Below, piece by piece: positions 1-6,019 of a stretch of 6,407 nt of DNA. The stretch comes from Pseudomonas sp. (GTDB lineage Bacteria > Pseudomonadota > Gammaproteobacteria > Pseudomonadales > Pseudomonadaceae), in contig DPSI01000248.1 in NCBI GenBank assembly GCA_003527165.1, positions 460 through 6,866 on the forward strand. Direction: 5' to 3'. Position 1 is the stretch's first letter; each line of letters opens with the position of its first letter. The position numbers and the translations under genes were made by a program. The notes under the pieces were generated by a model. The model saw only the letters and a program-made list of their open reading frames with translations. It made no database searches and was not told where the DNA came from.

Positions 1-1
1 T

Positions 2-688
2 GCGCCCATGGCCTTGCGCCAGGCGCTGGCGCAGGAGCTGCATATTGCTGATGTCGCTGACCTGGACAATCACGGCCTGCTGAGCGCCTTGCACCGGCGC
101 CTGATCGCACTGGCCGGACAGGGCAAGCGCACCGTGCTGCTGATTGATGAAGCCCAGGCGCTGCCTACCGCGACGCTCGAAGCATTGCGCCTATTGACCA
201 ATCTCGAGACCGAGCACAGCAAGCTGCTGCAAGTGGTGTTGTTCGGCCAGCCGGAACTGGATGCCACGCTGGCGCGCGAGGATTTCCGTCAGCTGCGTCA
301 ACGCATCACCTTTTCATACAGCCTGCGGCCGCTGGATGTCAGCGATGCCACTCGCTATCTGCAGGAACGCCTCGCGGTGGCCGGCTATCGTGGCGAGCCG
401 CTGTTCAAGGCCGCAGCGGTACGTTTGCTGGTACGCGGCAGCGGCGGCATTCCTCGCCTGCTCAACATTCTGGCGAACAAGTGCCTGATGGTGGCCTTCG
501 GTGAAGGCTCTCGTCAGGTCCTGGCCCGCCATGTCCGTCGGGCATTGAACGATACCGAAGGTGCACGGCCCTTCTGGCGAAGCGCTTCGCGTCGCTTCGG
601 CTGGACGCTGGCCGGTGGTGGCCTGTCGCTGGCGCTGATCGTTGGCGCCTGGCCTTGGCTGGTGCAACTCACCGAGGTGCTGCCGTGA
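2..688 (+). CDS. mshM: MSHA biogenesis protein MshM, GspA/ExeA-like AAA+ ATPase (5' truncated by window)
   Basis: The frame is open from base 2, so the gene starts before the window. The ATG at base 8 is internal, and the Walker A loop expected upstream is simply not in view. Counting from that ATG, the Walker B motif VLLIDEAQ is at residues 43-50. It is followed by the GspA/ExeA-type segment LLQVVLFGQPELD (73-85) and an arginine-rich LRQRITF stretch. The GGIPRLLNILANKCL region belongs to the C-terminal AAA lid. A hydrophobic segment at about 199-219 would anchor the C-terminus in the inner membrane. By family knowledge, such ATPases work in the cytoplasm with an envelope partner to assemble the pilus or secretin. 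The stop overlaps the mshN start (GTGA, 685-688), implying translational coupling. The assignment rests on these motifs plus the mshN-mshE-mshG context; a generic ExeA-like annotation is the alternative. Confidence 0.88.
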   Translation, partial: APMALRQALAQELHIADVADLDNHGLLSALHRRLIALAGQGKRTVLLIDEAQALPTATLEALRLLTNLETEHSKLLQVVLFGQPELDATLAREDFRQLRQRITFSYSLRPLDVSDATRYLQERLAVAGYRGEPLFKAAAVRLLVRGSGGIPRLLNILANKCLMVAFGEGSRQVLARHVRRALNDTEGARPFWRSASRRFGWTLAGGGLSLALIVGAWPWLVQLTEVLP

Positions 689-2079
689 GCCTGGTCAACG
701 ACATGCTGCGTGATCTGGAAGCACGCCGCGCGGCGCCGGCCGAGCGGCAGCAGCTGGGCGGCATCCACGCGGTGGACGAAGCCGGTGCGGCGCGGCGCGA
801 ACGCTACGAGCATCTGCGCCGCTGGTTAATGATCGTGGCGGCGGCCGGGCTGGTGGCGGTTGCGCTGTTCATCCTTTCCGACCGCCTGCGACGGACTGCC
901 GAGCCCTCGGTGGTGTCGCCGGTATCGGTCGAGCAGGTCGTGCCCATGCCAGAGAGGGTTGCCTCAACGCGGTTGCTGGACGTGCTGCCGCAGAACGATG
1001 GACGGCGTTTCGTTCTTCAGCTGCTGCTGGACCGATCCGTCAGCTACCAGCGAACCGATACTGCCGGCTCGGTCAGCTTCCAGCTGAAAGCCGTCCAGTT
1101 CAAGGGCGAGGCTCGCACCGGTCGTATCGAGATGGATGGTCAGACGCTGTCCTGGCGCGTCGAGGCGCAGGGCGATGACGTTCAGGTGCTGCTGGTCGGT
1201 TTCGGCGATCGGTTGAATGTGGCCGACCGGCTCGAATCAGCTGGAGAACGGTCGCAACTGTGGTTGGACGTACCGCTTAGCGCTGCCGAAGCTCCTGAGG
1301 AACAATCCGTATCGATGCCGGTAGCCGAGGCGGACGAGCTGGACGAAGCTCAATTGCCGGCCTGGGTTACTCGCGAGGCCGCTCCGGCTGAATCCGTCAA
1401 CGAGCCGGCCAGCGCCGAGGTCATTCCGGCACCGCAAGCCATGCGGCGCCCAGCGCCGAGTGTCGAGCGGCCGGCTCCGGCTGGGCCCAAGACGCTCAGC
1501 ATTGGTACGCACCAGCCCGATGCGCTTGCCGAAGCGCGACAAGCCCTGGCTCGGGGCGATCATCTGCTGGCCATCCGGCAATTGCAGGCGCTGCATCAGG
1601 CTCAACCGAACAATCCGGAGGTCAGCCGCTGGCTGGCCCGCGCCTATCTCGCCGCTGGTGACACCGCTGCGTTGCTGAGGTGGCTGCCGGCTCAGTTGCA
1701 GGCGCGCCCATTCGACGTGGAGCTGCGCGAGCTGCTCGCGCGCGGCCAGTTGCAGATGGGCGATCAGGTCGCAGCCATCGCGACCCTGCAGCAGAGCGCC
1801 CCGCAGTTGCAGCGCAACACGACGTACCACGCCCTGCTTGCCGCGCTTTACCAGCAGGTCGGCGACTGGTCCGCCAGTGCCGCGACCTACCGACAGCTGG
1901 TCGCTGTTCAGCCGAATCAGGGCGCGTGGCAGCTCGGCCTGGCTATCGCGCTGGAACAACTCGGCCAGTCGGCACAGGCCGGTCGGCAGTATCGCCTGGC
2001 GCTGCAGGGGCAGGGGCTGGATGAAAGTGCGCTTCAGTTCGCCACCGAACGTGCCGGTTCCCTGGGAGGAACGAAATGA
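685..2079 (+). CDS. mshN: MSHA biogenesis protein MshN, membrane-anchored TPR protein
   Basis: The product has 464 residues. I chose the GTG at 685 over the in-frame ATG at 655 because it forms a GTGA overlap with the mshM stop, has GAGG seven bases upstream (674-677), and gives the N-terminus (M)SLVNDMLRDLEARR, which looks like the start of MshN/GspB-type proteins. A short cytoplasmic tail precedes one transmembrane helix at about 47-64. Residues 96-198 are periplasmic and resemble a beta-rich AMIN-like domain (weak call). A linker rich in Pro, Ala and Glu follows (about 202-272). Five consecutive 34-residue TPR-like repeats start at 279, 313, 347, 381 and 415 and run almost to the C-terminus. 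The layout parallels the GspA-GspB/ExeA-ExeB pairing: MshM supplies ATPase activity and MshN the periplasmic scaffold, probably for envelope insertion of the pilus machine. The last role is inference. The gene overlaps mshE by ATGA. Confidence 0.88.
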   Translation: MSLVNDMLRDLEARRAAPAERQQLGGIHAVDEAGAARRERYEHLRRWLMIVAAAGLVAVALFILSDRLRRTAEPSVVSPVSVEQVVPMPERVASTRLLDVLPQNDGRRFVLQLLLDRSVSYQRTDTAGSVSFQLKAVQFKGEARTGRIEMDGQTLSWRVEAQGDDVQVLLVGFGDRLNVADRLESAGERSQLWLDVPLSAAEAPEEQSVSMPVAEADELDEAQLPAWVTREAAPAESVNEPASAEVIPAPQAMRRPAPSVERPAPAGPKTLSIGTHQPDALAEARQALARGDHLLAIRQLQALHQAQPNNPEVSRWLARAYLAAGDTAALLRWLPAQLQARPFDVELRELLARGQLQMGDQVAAIATLQQSAPQLQRNTTYHALLAALYQQVGDWSASAATYRQLVAVQPNQGAWQLGLAIALEQLGQSAQAGRQYRLALQGQGLDESALQFATERAGSLGGTK

Positions 2080-3800
2080 CTCAGGACATCCGCCAGCGCA
2101 AGATTCGCCTCGGTGACCTTCTGGTCCAGGCCGGGCTGATCAGCGACGCCCAACTGCAGCTCGCCCTGCAAGATCAGAAACGTACCGGCTCGAAGCTCGG
2201 CCGGACCGTGCTCGACCTCGGCTTTATCGATGAAGGCCGCCTGCTCCGGGCGCTTTCCGAGCAATTGCAGATCCCCTTCGTCGAGCTCAAGCACTACAAG
2301 TTCGACAACCAGCTGACCCAGAGCCTTCCCGAGGCGGTGGCGCGGCGCTTCCGGGTGATCGTGCTGTCGCGTCAGGCCGATGGCCTGCTGGTGGGCATGA
2401 CCGATCCGCTCGATCTGTTCGCCCAGGACGAGATGGAGCGCCTGCTGGGCAAGCGCGTATTCCCCGCCGTGGTGCGCGAAAGCGAACTGCTCGCCGCGCT
2501 CGATCAGCTCTACCGGCGCACCAGCGAGATCGCCTCGTTGGCCGGCGAGCTGGAAGGCGAACTACAGGACAGCGATTTCGACCTGTCGCGCCTGGGCGCC
2601 GAGAGCAACAGCGATGCGCCGGTGGTGCGCCTGCTGCAGACGCTGTTCGAGGATGCCGTGCAAATGAAGGCATCCGACATTCATATCGAGCCCGACGAAG
2701 GCGTCGTGCGGATCCGCCAACGTATCGATGGCGTGCTCAATGAACAGGTGATGAAGGAACACCGGGTCGCTTCGGCGCTGGTGATGCGGCTGAAGATCAT
2801 GTCCGGCCTGGACATCTCCGAGAAGCGCCTGCCGCAGGACGGTCGTTTCAACATCCGGGTGAAGAACCGCAACCTCGACGTGCGGGTCTCGACCATGCCG
2901 GTGCAGTTCGGTGAATCGGTGGTGATGCGTTTGCTCGACCAGAGCGGGGCGATGTTCAAGCTCGACGCCACCGGTATGCCACCGGCCATGCTCGAGCGTT
3001 TCCGCCGTCTGCTACAGCGCCCGCACGGTATGGTGCTGGTCACGGGCCCAACCGGTTCGGGCAAGACCACCACTTTGTACGCCGGTCTCTCGGAGCTGAA
3101 CAGCCCGGAGAAGAAGATCATCACCGTCGAAGATCCGGTGGAATATAGGCTGCCGCGGATCAACCAGGTACAGGTCAACGCCAAGATCGAACTGACCTTC
3201 GCCCGCGTGCTGCGCGCCGCGCTGCGCCAGGATCCGGACATCGTGCTGGTCGGTGAGATCCGCGACCAGGAAACCGCCGAGATCGGCCTGCGCGCCGCCC
3301 TTACCGGTCACCTGGTACTTTCCACGTTGCATACCAATGACGCCCTGACCTCAGCCATGCGACTGATCGACATGGGGGTCGAACCCTTTCTCGTCGCCAC
3401 CGCGCTCAACGCGGTGTTGGCCCAGCGCCTGATTCGCCGCGTATGCGAAAACTGCCAGGAACAACATCAGCCCGATCCGCGCCAGCTGGCCTGGTTGGAG
3501 GCGCTGCACGGCGGCTCGCTGGAGGGCAAGCGCTTCCATCGCGGTAGCGGTTGCCATCAGTGCCACAACAGCGGTTACAGCGGACGTGTCGGTGTCTACG
3601 AACTGCTGGAACTGGACGAGGCGATGGTCGCCGCGCTGCGCCGTGGCGATCCGCAGGGCTTCGCTGAAGCTGCGCGTCAGCAGCCTCATTATCGACCGCT
3701 GGCCGAGTGCGCCATGGATTACGCCATCGCCGGCATCACCAGCGTGGACGAGGTGCTCAAGGTCTGCGCGACCCTGGCCGACGATGAGGTGAACGCGTGA
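2076..3800 (+). CDS. mshE: MSHA pilus assembly ATPase MshE (GspE/PilB family) with c-di-GMP-binding MshEN domain
   Basis: The product has 574 residues, full length for the GspE/PilB family. The ATG overlaps the mshN stop and follows a strong GGGAGGA site (2064-2070). The N-terminal MshEN domain has both 24-residue c-di-GMP motifs: residues 11-34 (RLGDLLVQAGLIS...ALQDQ) and 40-63 (KLG...LGFID...ALSEQ), separated by exactly five residues (KRTGS). The motor core follows: Walker A GPTGSGKT at 324-331, Asp box ITVEDPVEY at 349-357, Walker B region DPDIVLVGEIRDQET at 386-400, and His box GHLVLSTLHTNDA at 411-423. A zinc-binding tetracysteine is at C457, C460, C493 and C496. All expected catalytic elements are present. 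In Vibrio cholerae, MshE binding of c-di-GMP drives MSHA extension; the intact motifs suggest the same control here. It acts as a cytoplasmic hexamer docking on MshG. Confidence 0.96.
   Translation: MTQDIRQRKIRLGDLLVQAGLISDAQLQLALQDQKRTGSKLGRTVLDLGFIDEGRLLRALSEQLQIPFVELKHYKFDNQLTQSLPEAVARRFRVIVLSRQADGLLVGMTDPLDLFAQDEMERLLGKRVFPAVVRESELLAALDQLYRRTSEIASLAGELEGELQDSDFDLSRLGAESNSDAPVVRLLQTLFEDAVQMKASDIHIEPDEGVVRIRQRIDGVLNEQVMKEHRVASALVMRLKIMSGLDISEKRLPQDGRFNIRVKNRNLDVRVSTMPVQFGESVVMRLLDQSGAMFKLDATGMPPAMLERFRRLLQRPHGMVLVTGPTGSGKTTTLYAGLSELNSPEKKIITVEDPVEYRLPRINQVQVNAKIELTFARVLRAALRQDPDIVLVGEIRDQETAEIGLRAALTGHLVLSTLHTNDALTSAMRLIDMGVEPFLVATALNAVLAQRLIRRVCENCQEQHQPDPRQLAWLEALHGGSLEGKRFHRGSGCHQCHNSGYSGRVGVYELLELDEAMVAALRRGDPQGFAEAARQQPHYRPLAECAMDYAIAGITSVDEVLKVCATLADDEVNA
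3786..3792 (+). promoter_or_regulatory. Strong Shine-Dalgarno inside the end of mshE
   Basis: GAGGTGA lies four bases before the GTG at 3797 and matches the anti-Shine-Dalgarno core well. It sits in the last codons of mshE, so it would support re-initiation at the GTGA overlap (3797-3800). The only reading frame it can serve is the 87-codon frame that ends at the mshG start. It may be a relic of an older, closer downstream start. Part of the match may simply reflect the codons for Asp-Glu-Val. Confidence 0.4.
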
Positions 3801-4060
3801 ACAATCGGTCTGCGCATCGCCACACCGCGTCTGTCGTAGCCTGCGGACTGGCAAACCCGGTTCGCACGGCAGGCAGTCGCCACCATGCGCAGGCGCGCTC
3901 CTATTTATCTACGGTGCGCTCGCCGCTACCGACCGGCACCACGCCTCACTTCTGCACGAACGCTCCCTCGCCCCTCCGGGGAGAGGGCTGGGGTGAGGGG
4001 GCGCTTCTGAGGCGTGCACGGCGCCAAGCAGCCTTGAAAAAAACCGGAGCGCTCGCCTGA
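3797..4060 (+). CDS. Doubtful 87-codon open frame bridging mshE and mshG
   Basis: I do not recognise this product. The frame starts at a GTG overlapping the mshE stop (GTGA), has GAGGTGA four bases upstream, and ends in a TGATG shared with the mshG start. The translation is Arg-, Ala- and His-rich with no domain, signal peptide or membrane segment. Residues such as SPLRGEGWGEG come from the GC-rich hairpin repeat; this peptide recurs in spurious ORF predictions from many genomes. It is therefore unlikely to be a conserved protein. It could still work as a translated bridge that carries ribosomes from mshE to mshG. It is not in frame with mshG. By a rough estimate from base composition, a frame this long stays open by chance in about one case in ten, so openness alone is weak evidence. 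Confidence 0.2.
   Translation: MNNRSAHRHTASVVACGLANPVRTAGSRHHAQARSYLSTVRSPLPTGTTPHFCTNAPSPLRGEGWGEGALLRRARRQAALKKTGALA
3912..4057 (+). repeat. Short direct repeats flanking the hairpin element
   Basis: CGGTGCGCTCGCC at 3912-3924 and CGGAGCGCTCGCC at 4045-4057 match at 12 of 13 positions and bracket the nested hairpin. The second copy contains the GGAG (4046-4049) that probably serves as the mshG ribosome-binding site and ends one base before the TGATG. This is what a target-site duplication or a slippage-derived insertion would leave. GC-rich words of this size also recur by chance, so the call is tentative. Confidence 0.35.
3940..4016. repeat. GC-rich nested inverted repeat (intergenic REP/MITE-like element)
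   Basis: The core reads CCCTCGCCCCTCC then GGGGAGAGGG then CTGGGGTGAGGG. Two mutually exclusive stems share the left arm. The short one pairs 3965-3974 with 3978-3987 (nine pairs, one G-A mismatch, 3-nt loop). The long one pairs 3961-3974 with 3990-4003 (14 pairs including two G-U). An outer 8-bp pair, CACGCCTC at 3940-3947 with GAGGCGTG at 4009-4016, encloses the whole. The GAGAGGGCTGGGGTGAGGG string is a familiar intergenic repeat in beta- and gammaproteobacteria. I recognise it by sight and cannot count copies in this genome. It lies within the operon between mshE and mshG, so it could attenuate or stabilise the transcript. There is no T-run, so it is not a canonical intrinsic terminator. 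Confidence 0.65.
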
Positions 4061-5298
4061 TGCCCGTCTTCCGCTACACCGGCCGCAACGCCCAGGGCGT
4101 CAAGGTCAGCGGCGAGCTTGAGGGCGCCAGTGCCGATTCCGTTGCGGGCGAACTGCTGTCCCGGCAGATCACGCCGTTGACCATCGAGGCCGGCGAGGCT
4201 CAGACCGGCAGCGGCGATGCGCTGGCAATGCTGCGCGACAAGCTGCGGCGCAAGCGCGTCGACCTGGACGAGCTGATCATCTTCAGCCGGCAGATGTACA
4301 GCCTGAGCAAGGCGGGGGTGCCCATCATTCGCGCCATCGGCGGCCTGGCTGAGTCCAATCGAAACCTGTTTTTCCGGCAGGTTCTGCAGGAGGTGCGCGC
4401 CAGCCTGGAAAGCGGACAGTCCATGGCCGTGGCCCTGAATGCCCACCCCAAGGTCTTCAACAACCTGTTCGTCAGCATGGTCAGCGTCGGCGAGAACACC
4501 GGCCAGCTGGATCAGGCTTTCAAGCAGCTGGCGATCTACCTGGAGCTCGAACGCGAGACTCGCAAGCGCATCAAGCAGGCCACCCGCTACCCCATCTTCG
4601 TGCTGGTCGCCATGGGCGTGGCGCTGGCGGTGATTAACCTGTTGGTGATCCCAGCGTTCGCCAAGGTCTTCGCCCAGTTCCATGCCCAGCTGCCCTGGGC
4701 CACGCGCGTGCTGATCGGTACCTCCAACTTCATGCGCGACTGGTGGTGGCTGTTGCTGCTCGGCATCGTCGGCGGGCTCTACGGCTTCTTCAAGTGGATC
4801 GAGACCGATTCCGGCGCCTTGAAGTGGGACCGCATCAAACTGCGCCTGCCCATCGTCGGCGGCATCTTCGAGCGCATCGCCCTGGCGCGCTTCACCCGCA
4901 CCTTCGCGATGATGTACCGCGCCGGCGTGCCGCTACTGCAGACCCTTTCGATCAACAGCGCAAGCGTCGGCAACCGCCACATCGGCCAGGCGATCCTCGG
5001 CATGCGCGAAGGCATTGAGCGCGGCGAAGCCTTGACGCGCACCGCCTCGTCCAGCGGCCTGTTCACCCCGCTGGTGCTGCAGATGATGGCGGTCGGCGAG
5101 GAAACCGGCGCGCTGGACGACCTCTTCGTCGAAGTCGCGGATTTCTACGAGCAAGAGGTCGACTACGACCTCAAGCAACTGGCCGACGCCATCGAACCGA
5201 TCCTGATCGTCTGTATGGGCGTGATGGTGTTGATTCTTGCGCTCGGCGTGTTCCTGCCGATGTGGGAATTGGGCGGTGCGGCGCAGGGGAGGGGATAA
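4060..5298 (+). CDS. mshG: MSHA biogenesis protein MshG, inner-membrane platform protein (PilC/GspF family)
   Basis: The product has 412 residues, normal for the family. It starts at an ATG in a TGATG junction, with GGAG ten bases upstream (4046-4049). The N-terminus MPVFRYTGRNAQGVKVSGEL is typical of GspF/PilC proteins. Two T2SSF domains are visible: the first at about 70-192, with the FSRQMYSLSKAGVP signature, and the second at about 272-394, with FTRTFAMMYRAGVPLLQTL and VGEETGALDDL. Hydrophobic helices lie at about 179-200, 228-245 and 381-402. The cytoplasmic domains transmit motion from the MshE hexamer to the pilin-polymerising site; this is known for the family. It lies 259 bp after mshE, an unusually wide gap in an otherwise overlapping operon. 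Vibrio has mshF next; no such gene is seen here. Confidence 0.95.
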   Translation: MPVFRYTGRNAQGVKVSGELEGASADSVAGELLSRQITPLTIEAGEAQTGSGDALAMLRDKLRRKRVDLDELIIFSRQMYSLSKAGVPIIRAIGGLAESNRNLFFRQVLQEVRASLESGQSMAVALNAHPKVFNNLFVSMVSVGENTGQLDQAFKQLAIYLELERETRKRIKQATRYPIFVLVAMGVALAVINLLVIPAFAKVFAQFHAQLPWATRVLIGTSNFMRDWWWLLLLGIVGGLYGFFKWIETDSGALKWDRIKLRLPIVGGIFERIALARFTRTFAMMYRAGVPLLQTLSINSASVGNRHIGQAILGMREGIERGEALTRTASSSGLFTPLVLQMMAVGEETGALDDLFVEVADFYEQEVDYDLKQLADAIEPILIVCMGVMVLILALGVFLPMWELGGAAQGRG

Positions 5299-5310
5299 CA
5301 GATACAGCGT

Positions 5311-5370
5311 CGGTAAGTTGGCCGAGCTTTTGCTATCGCAGGCAACAGCTGCACGCGAGCCAACTTACCG
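5311..5370. repeat. Perfect 12-bp inverted repeat after mshG
   Basis: CGGTAAGTTGGC at 5311-5322 is the exact reverse complement of GCCAACTTACCG at 5359-5370, with a 36-nt intervening segment. It begins 13 bases after the mshG stop. Outward, one wobble and one further Watson-Crick pair extend it. The right arm is not followed by a T-run, so it does not look like a simple terminator. The left arm contains the -24 box of the predicted sigma-54 promoter, so the repeat may be an operator, or a stem formed only in read-through transcripts from mshG. Confidence 0.7.
5319..5334 (+). promoter_or_regulatory. Predicted sigma-54 (RpoN) promoter for the pilin genes
   Basis: TGGC (5319-5322), seven bases, then TTGCT (5330-5334) fits the sigma-54 pattern TGGCACG-N4-TTGCW. 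The invariant GG and GC dinucleotides are twelve bases apart, as required. The expected start is near 5345, leaving a leader of about 178 nt before the first pilin. Sigma-54 promoters drive pilin genes elsewhere, for example pilA of Pseudomonas aeruginosa under PilS/PilR. The activator binding site should lie upstream, in the 3' end of mshG; I could not identify one. No convincing sigma-70 promoter was found in this spacer. Confidence 0.65.
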
Positions 5371-5522
5371 GCACGGGAAGAGCATCAGGTCAGGCTGTGG
5401 TGTAGCTAACTAGCAGTCAGTCCATTGCGAAAAACCGCTGACGGTTCATGGATGCCCCGTCAGTACAACCAGAACGGTTCGGCCACGGAAGGCCGTGTCA
5501 ACCAACATAACGAGAAGCAGGA
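5345..5522 (+). other. Predicted long 5' leader of the pilin transcript
   Basis: If the sigma-54 promoter is real, these roughly 178 bases are untranslated. They hold small potential hairpins: AACCG-CTGA-CGGTT at 5433-5446 and CGGCC/GGCCG around 5480-5495 (alternatively CACGG/CCGTG at 5484-5497). The second lies just upstream of the first pilin's ribosome-binding region. I recognise no riboswitch or small ORF here. The folds are short and may not matter. Confidence 0.35.
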
Positions 5523-5999
5523 ATGAACAAGCAAAAAGGTTTCACCATGATTGAGCTGGTAGTGGTTATCGCCATTCTCGGGATATTGGCGGCGGTGGCG
5601 TTGCCGCGGTTTATGGACGCGAGCGAAGATGCGCATCGGGCGGCGGTGGCGGGCACTGCCGGCGCCCTAGGTGCTGGCGTGGCGTTGGTGCGGGCTCAAT
5701 GGGAAATCAATGGTTCTAAAGGCGCAGTCACAAGTCCAGTGGCTGGGTTTGGTAAAGGAAACGTCTCTACAAACAACAAGGGATGGCCGACGGGCATTAA
5801 TGGCACTCCAAGCTGCATAGCAGTGTGGGAAAACGTTTTGCAGGGTTCTGCACCAACGGTTGCTCAGTCGGGTACTGGTTTCGATTATTACGCAACTGCC
5901 GCGGGAACAATCTGCACATATACCTACCAGCGCCATGATTCCAACGCCACCATCACCTATGACAGTGACGTCGGCGAAGTGAAGTACACATTCAATTGA
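5523..5999 (+). CDS. Type IV prepilin, MSHA family (mshB position)
   Basis: The product is a complete prepilin of 158 residues. The class III signal is MNKQKG cut before F7, followed by FTMIELVVVIAILGILAAVALPRF. It has Gly at -1, Glu at +5 (E11) and a hydrophobic stretch at about 12-28. A prepilin peptidase would remove six residues and N-methylate the phenylalanine. After the helix, DASEDAHRAAVAGTAGALGAG matches the MSHA pilin pattern. C98 and C131 could form the C-terminal disulfide loop. Start support is modest: GAGAAG at 5512-5517 lies five bases upstream. The gene sits just before an MshA-like pilin, where Vibrio has mshB, so it is either an MshB-type minor pilin or a second major pilin. 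I withhold a symbol because the globular half is not diagnostic. It is probably transcribed from the sigma-54 promoter upstream. The 3' half has lower GC than mshG. Confidence 0.92.
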   Translation: MNKQKGFTMIELVVVIAILGILAAVALPRFMDASEDAHRAAVAGTAGALGAGVALVRAQWEINGSKGAVTSPVAGFGKGNVSTNNKGWPTGINGTPSCIAVWENVLQGSAPTVAQSGTGFDYYATAAGTICTYTYQRHDSNATITYDSDVGEVKYTFN

Positions 6000-6019
6000 T
6001 GAAGATAAGAGTAATTGAG

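Noticed and set aside
2..688. MshM lacking a Walker A motif as an inactive ATPase
   Set aside because: The window begins inside the gene; the Walker A region is expected upstream of base 2, so its absence is an edge effect.
1237..1959. Minus-strand open frame of 240 codons inside mshN
   Set aside because: It lies entirely antisense to the TPR-coding part of mshN, without a convincing ribosome-binding site or recognisable protein features.
3961..4003. Nested hairpin as an intrinsic terminator of the mshMNE transcript
   Set aside because: No T-run follows either stem on the + strand, and mshG begins shortly afterwards with no evident promoter of its own.
3940..4016. CRISPR-like repeat
   Set aside because: There is a single palindromic unit with no regularly spaced copies or spacers.
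3946..4683. Long minus-strand open frame of 245 codons across the spacer and mshG
   Set aside because: Most of it is antisense to the well-supported mshG frame, a usual by-product of GC-rich coding DNA. Its product shows no domain, and its end is translation of the repeat.
5425..5453. Possible sigma-70 promoter TTGCGA-N17-ATGGAT upstream of the first pilin
   Set aside because: The spacing is right, but the -10 hexamer matches the consensus at only two positions; the sigma-54 element is much better.
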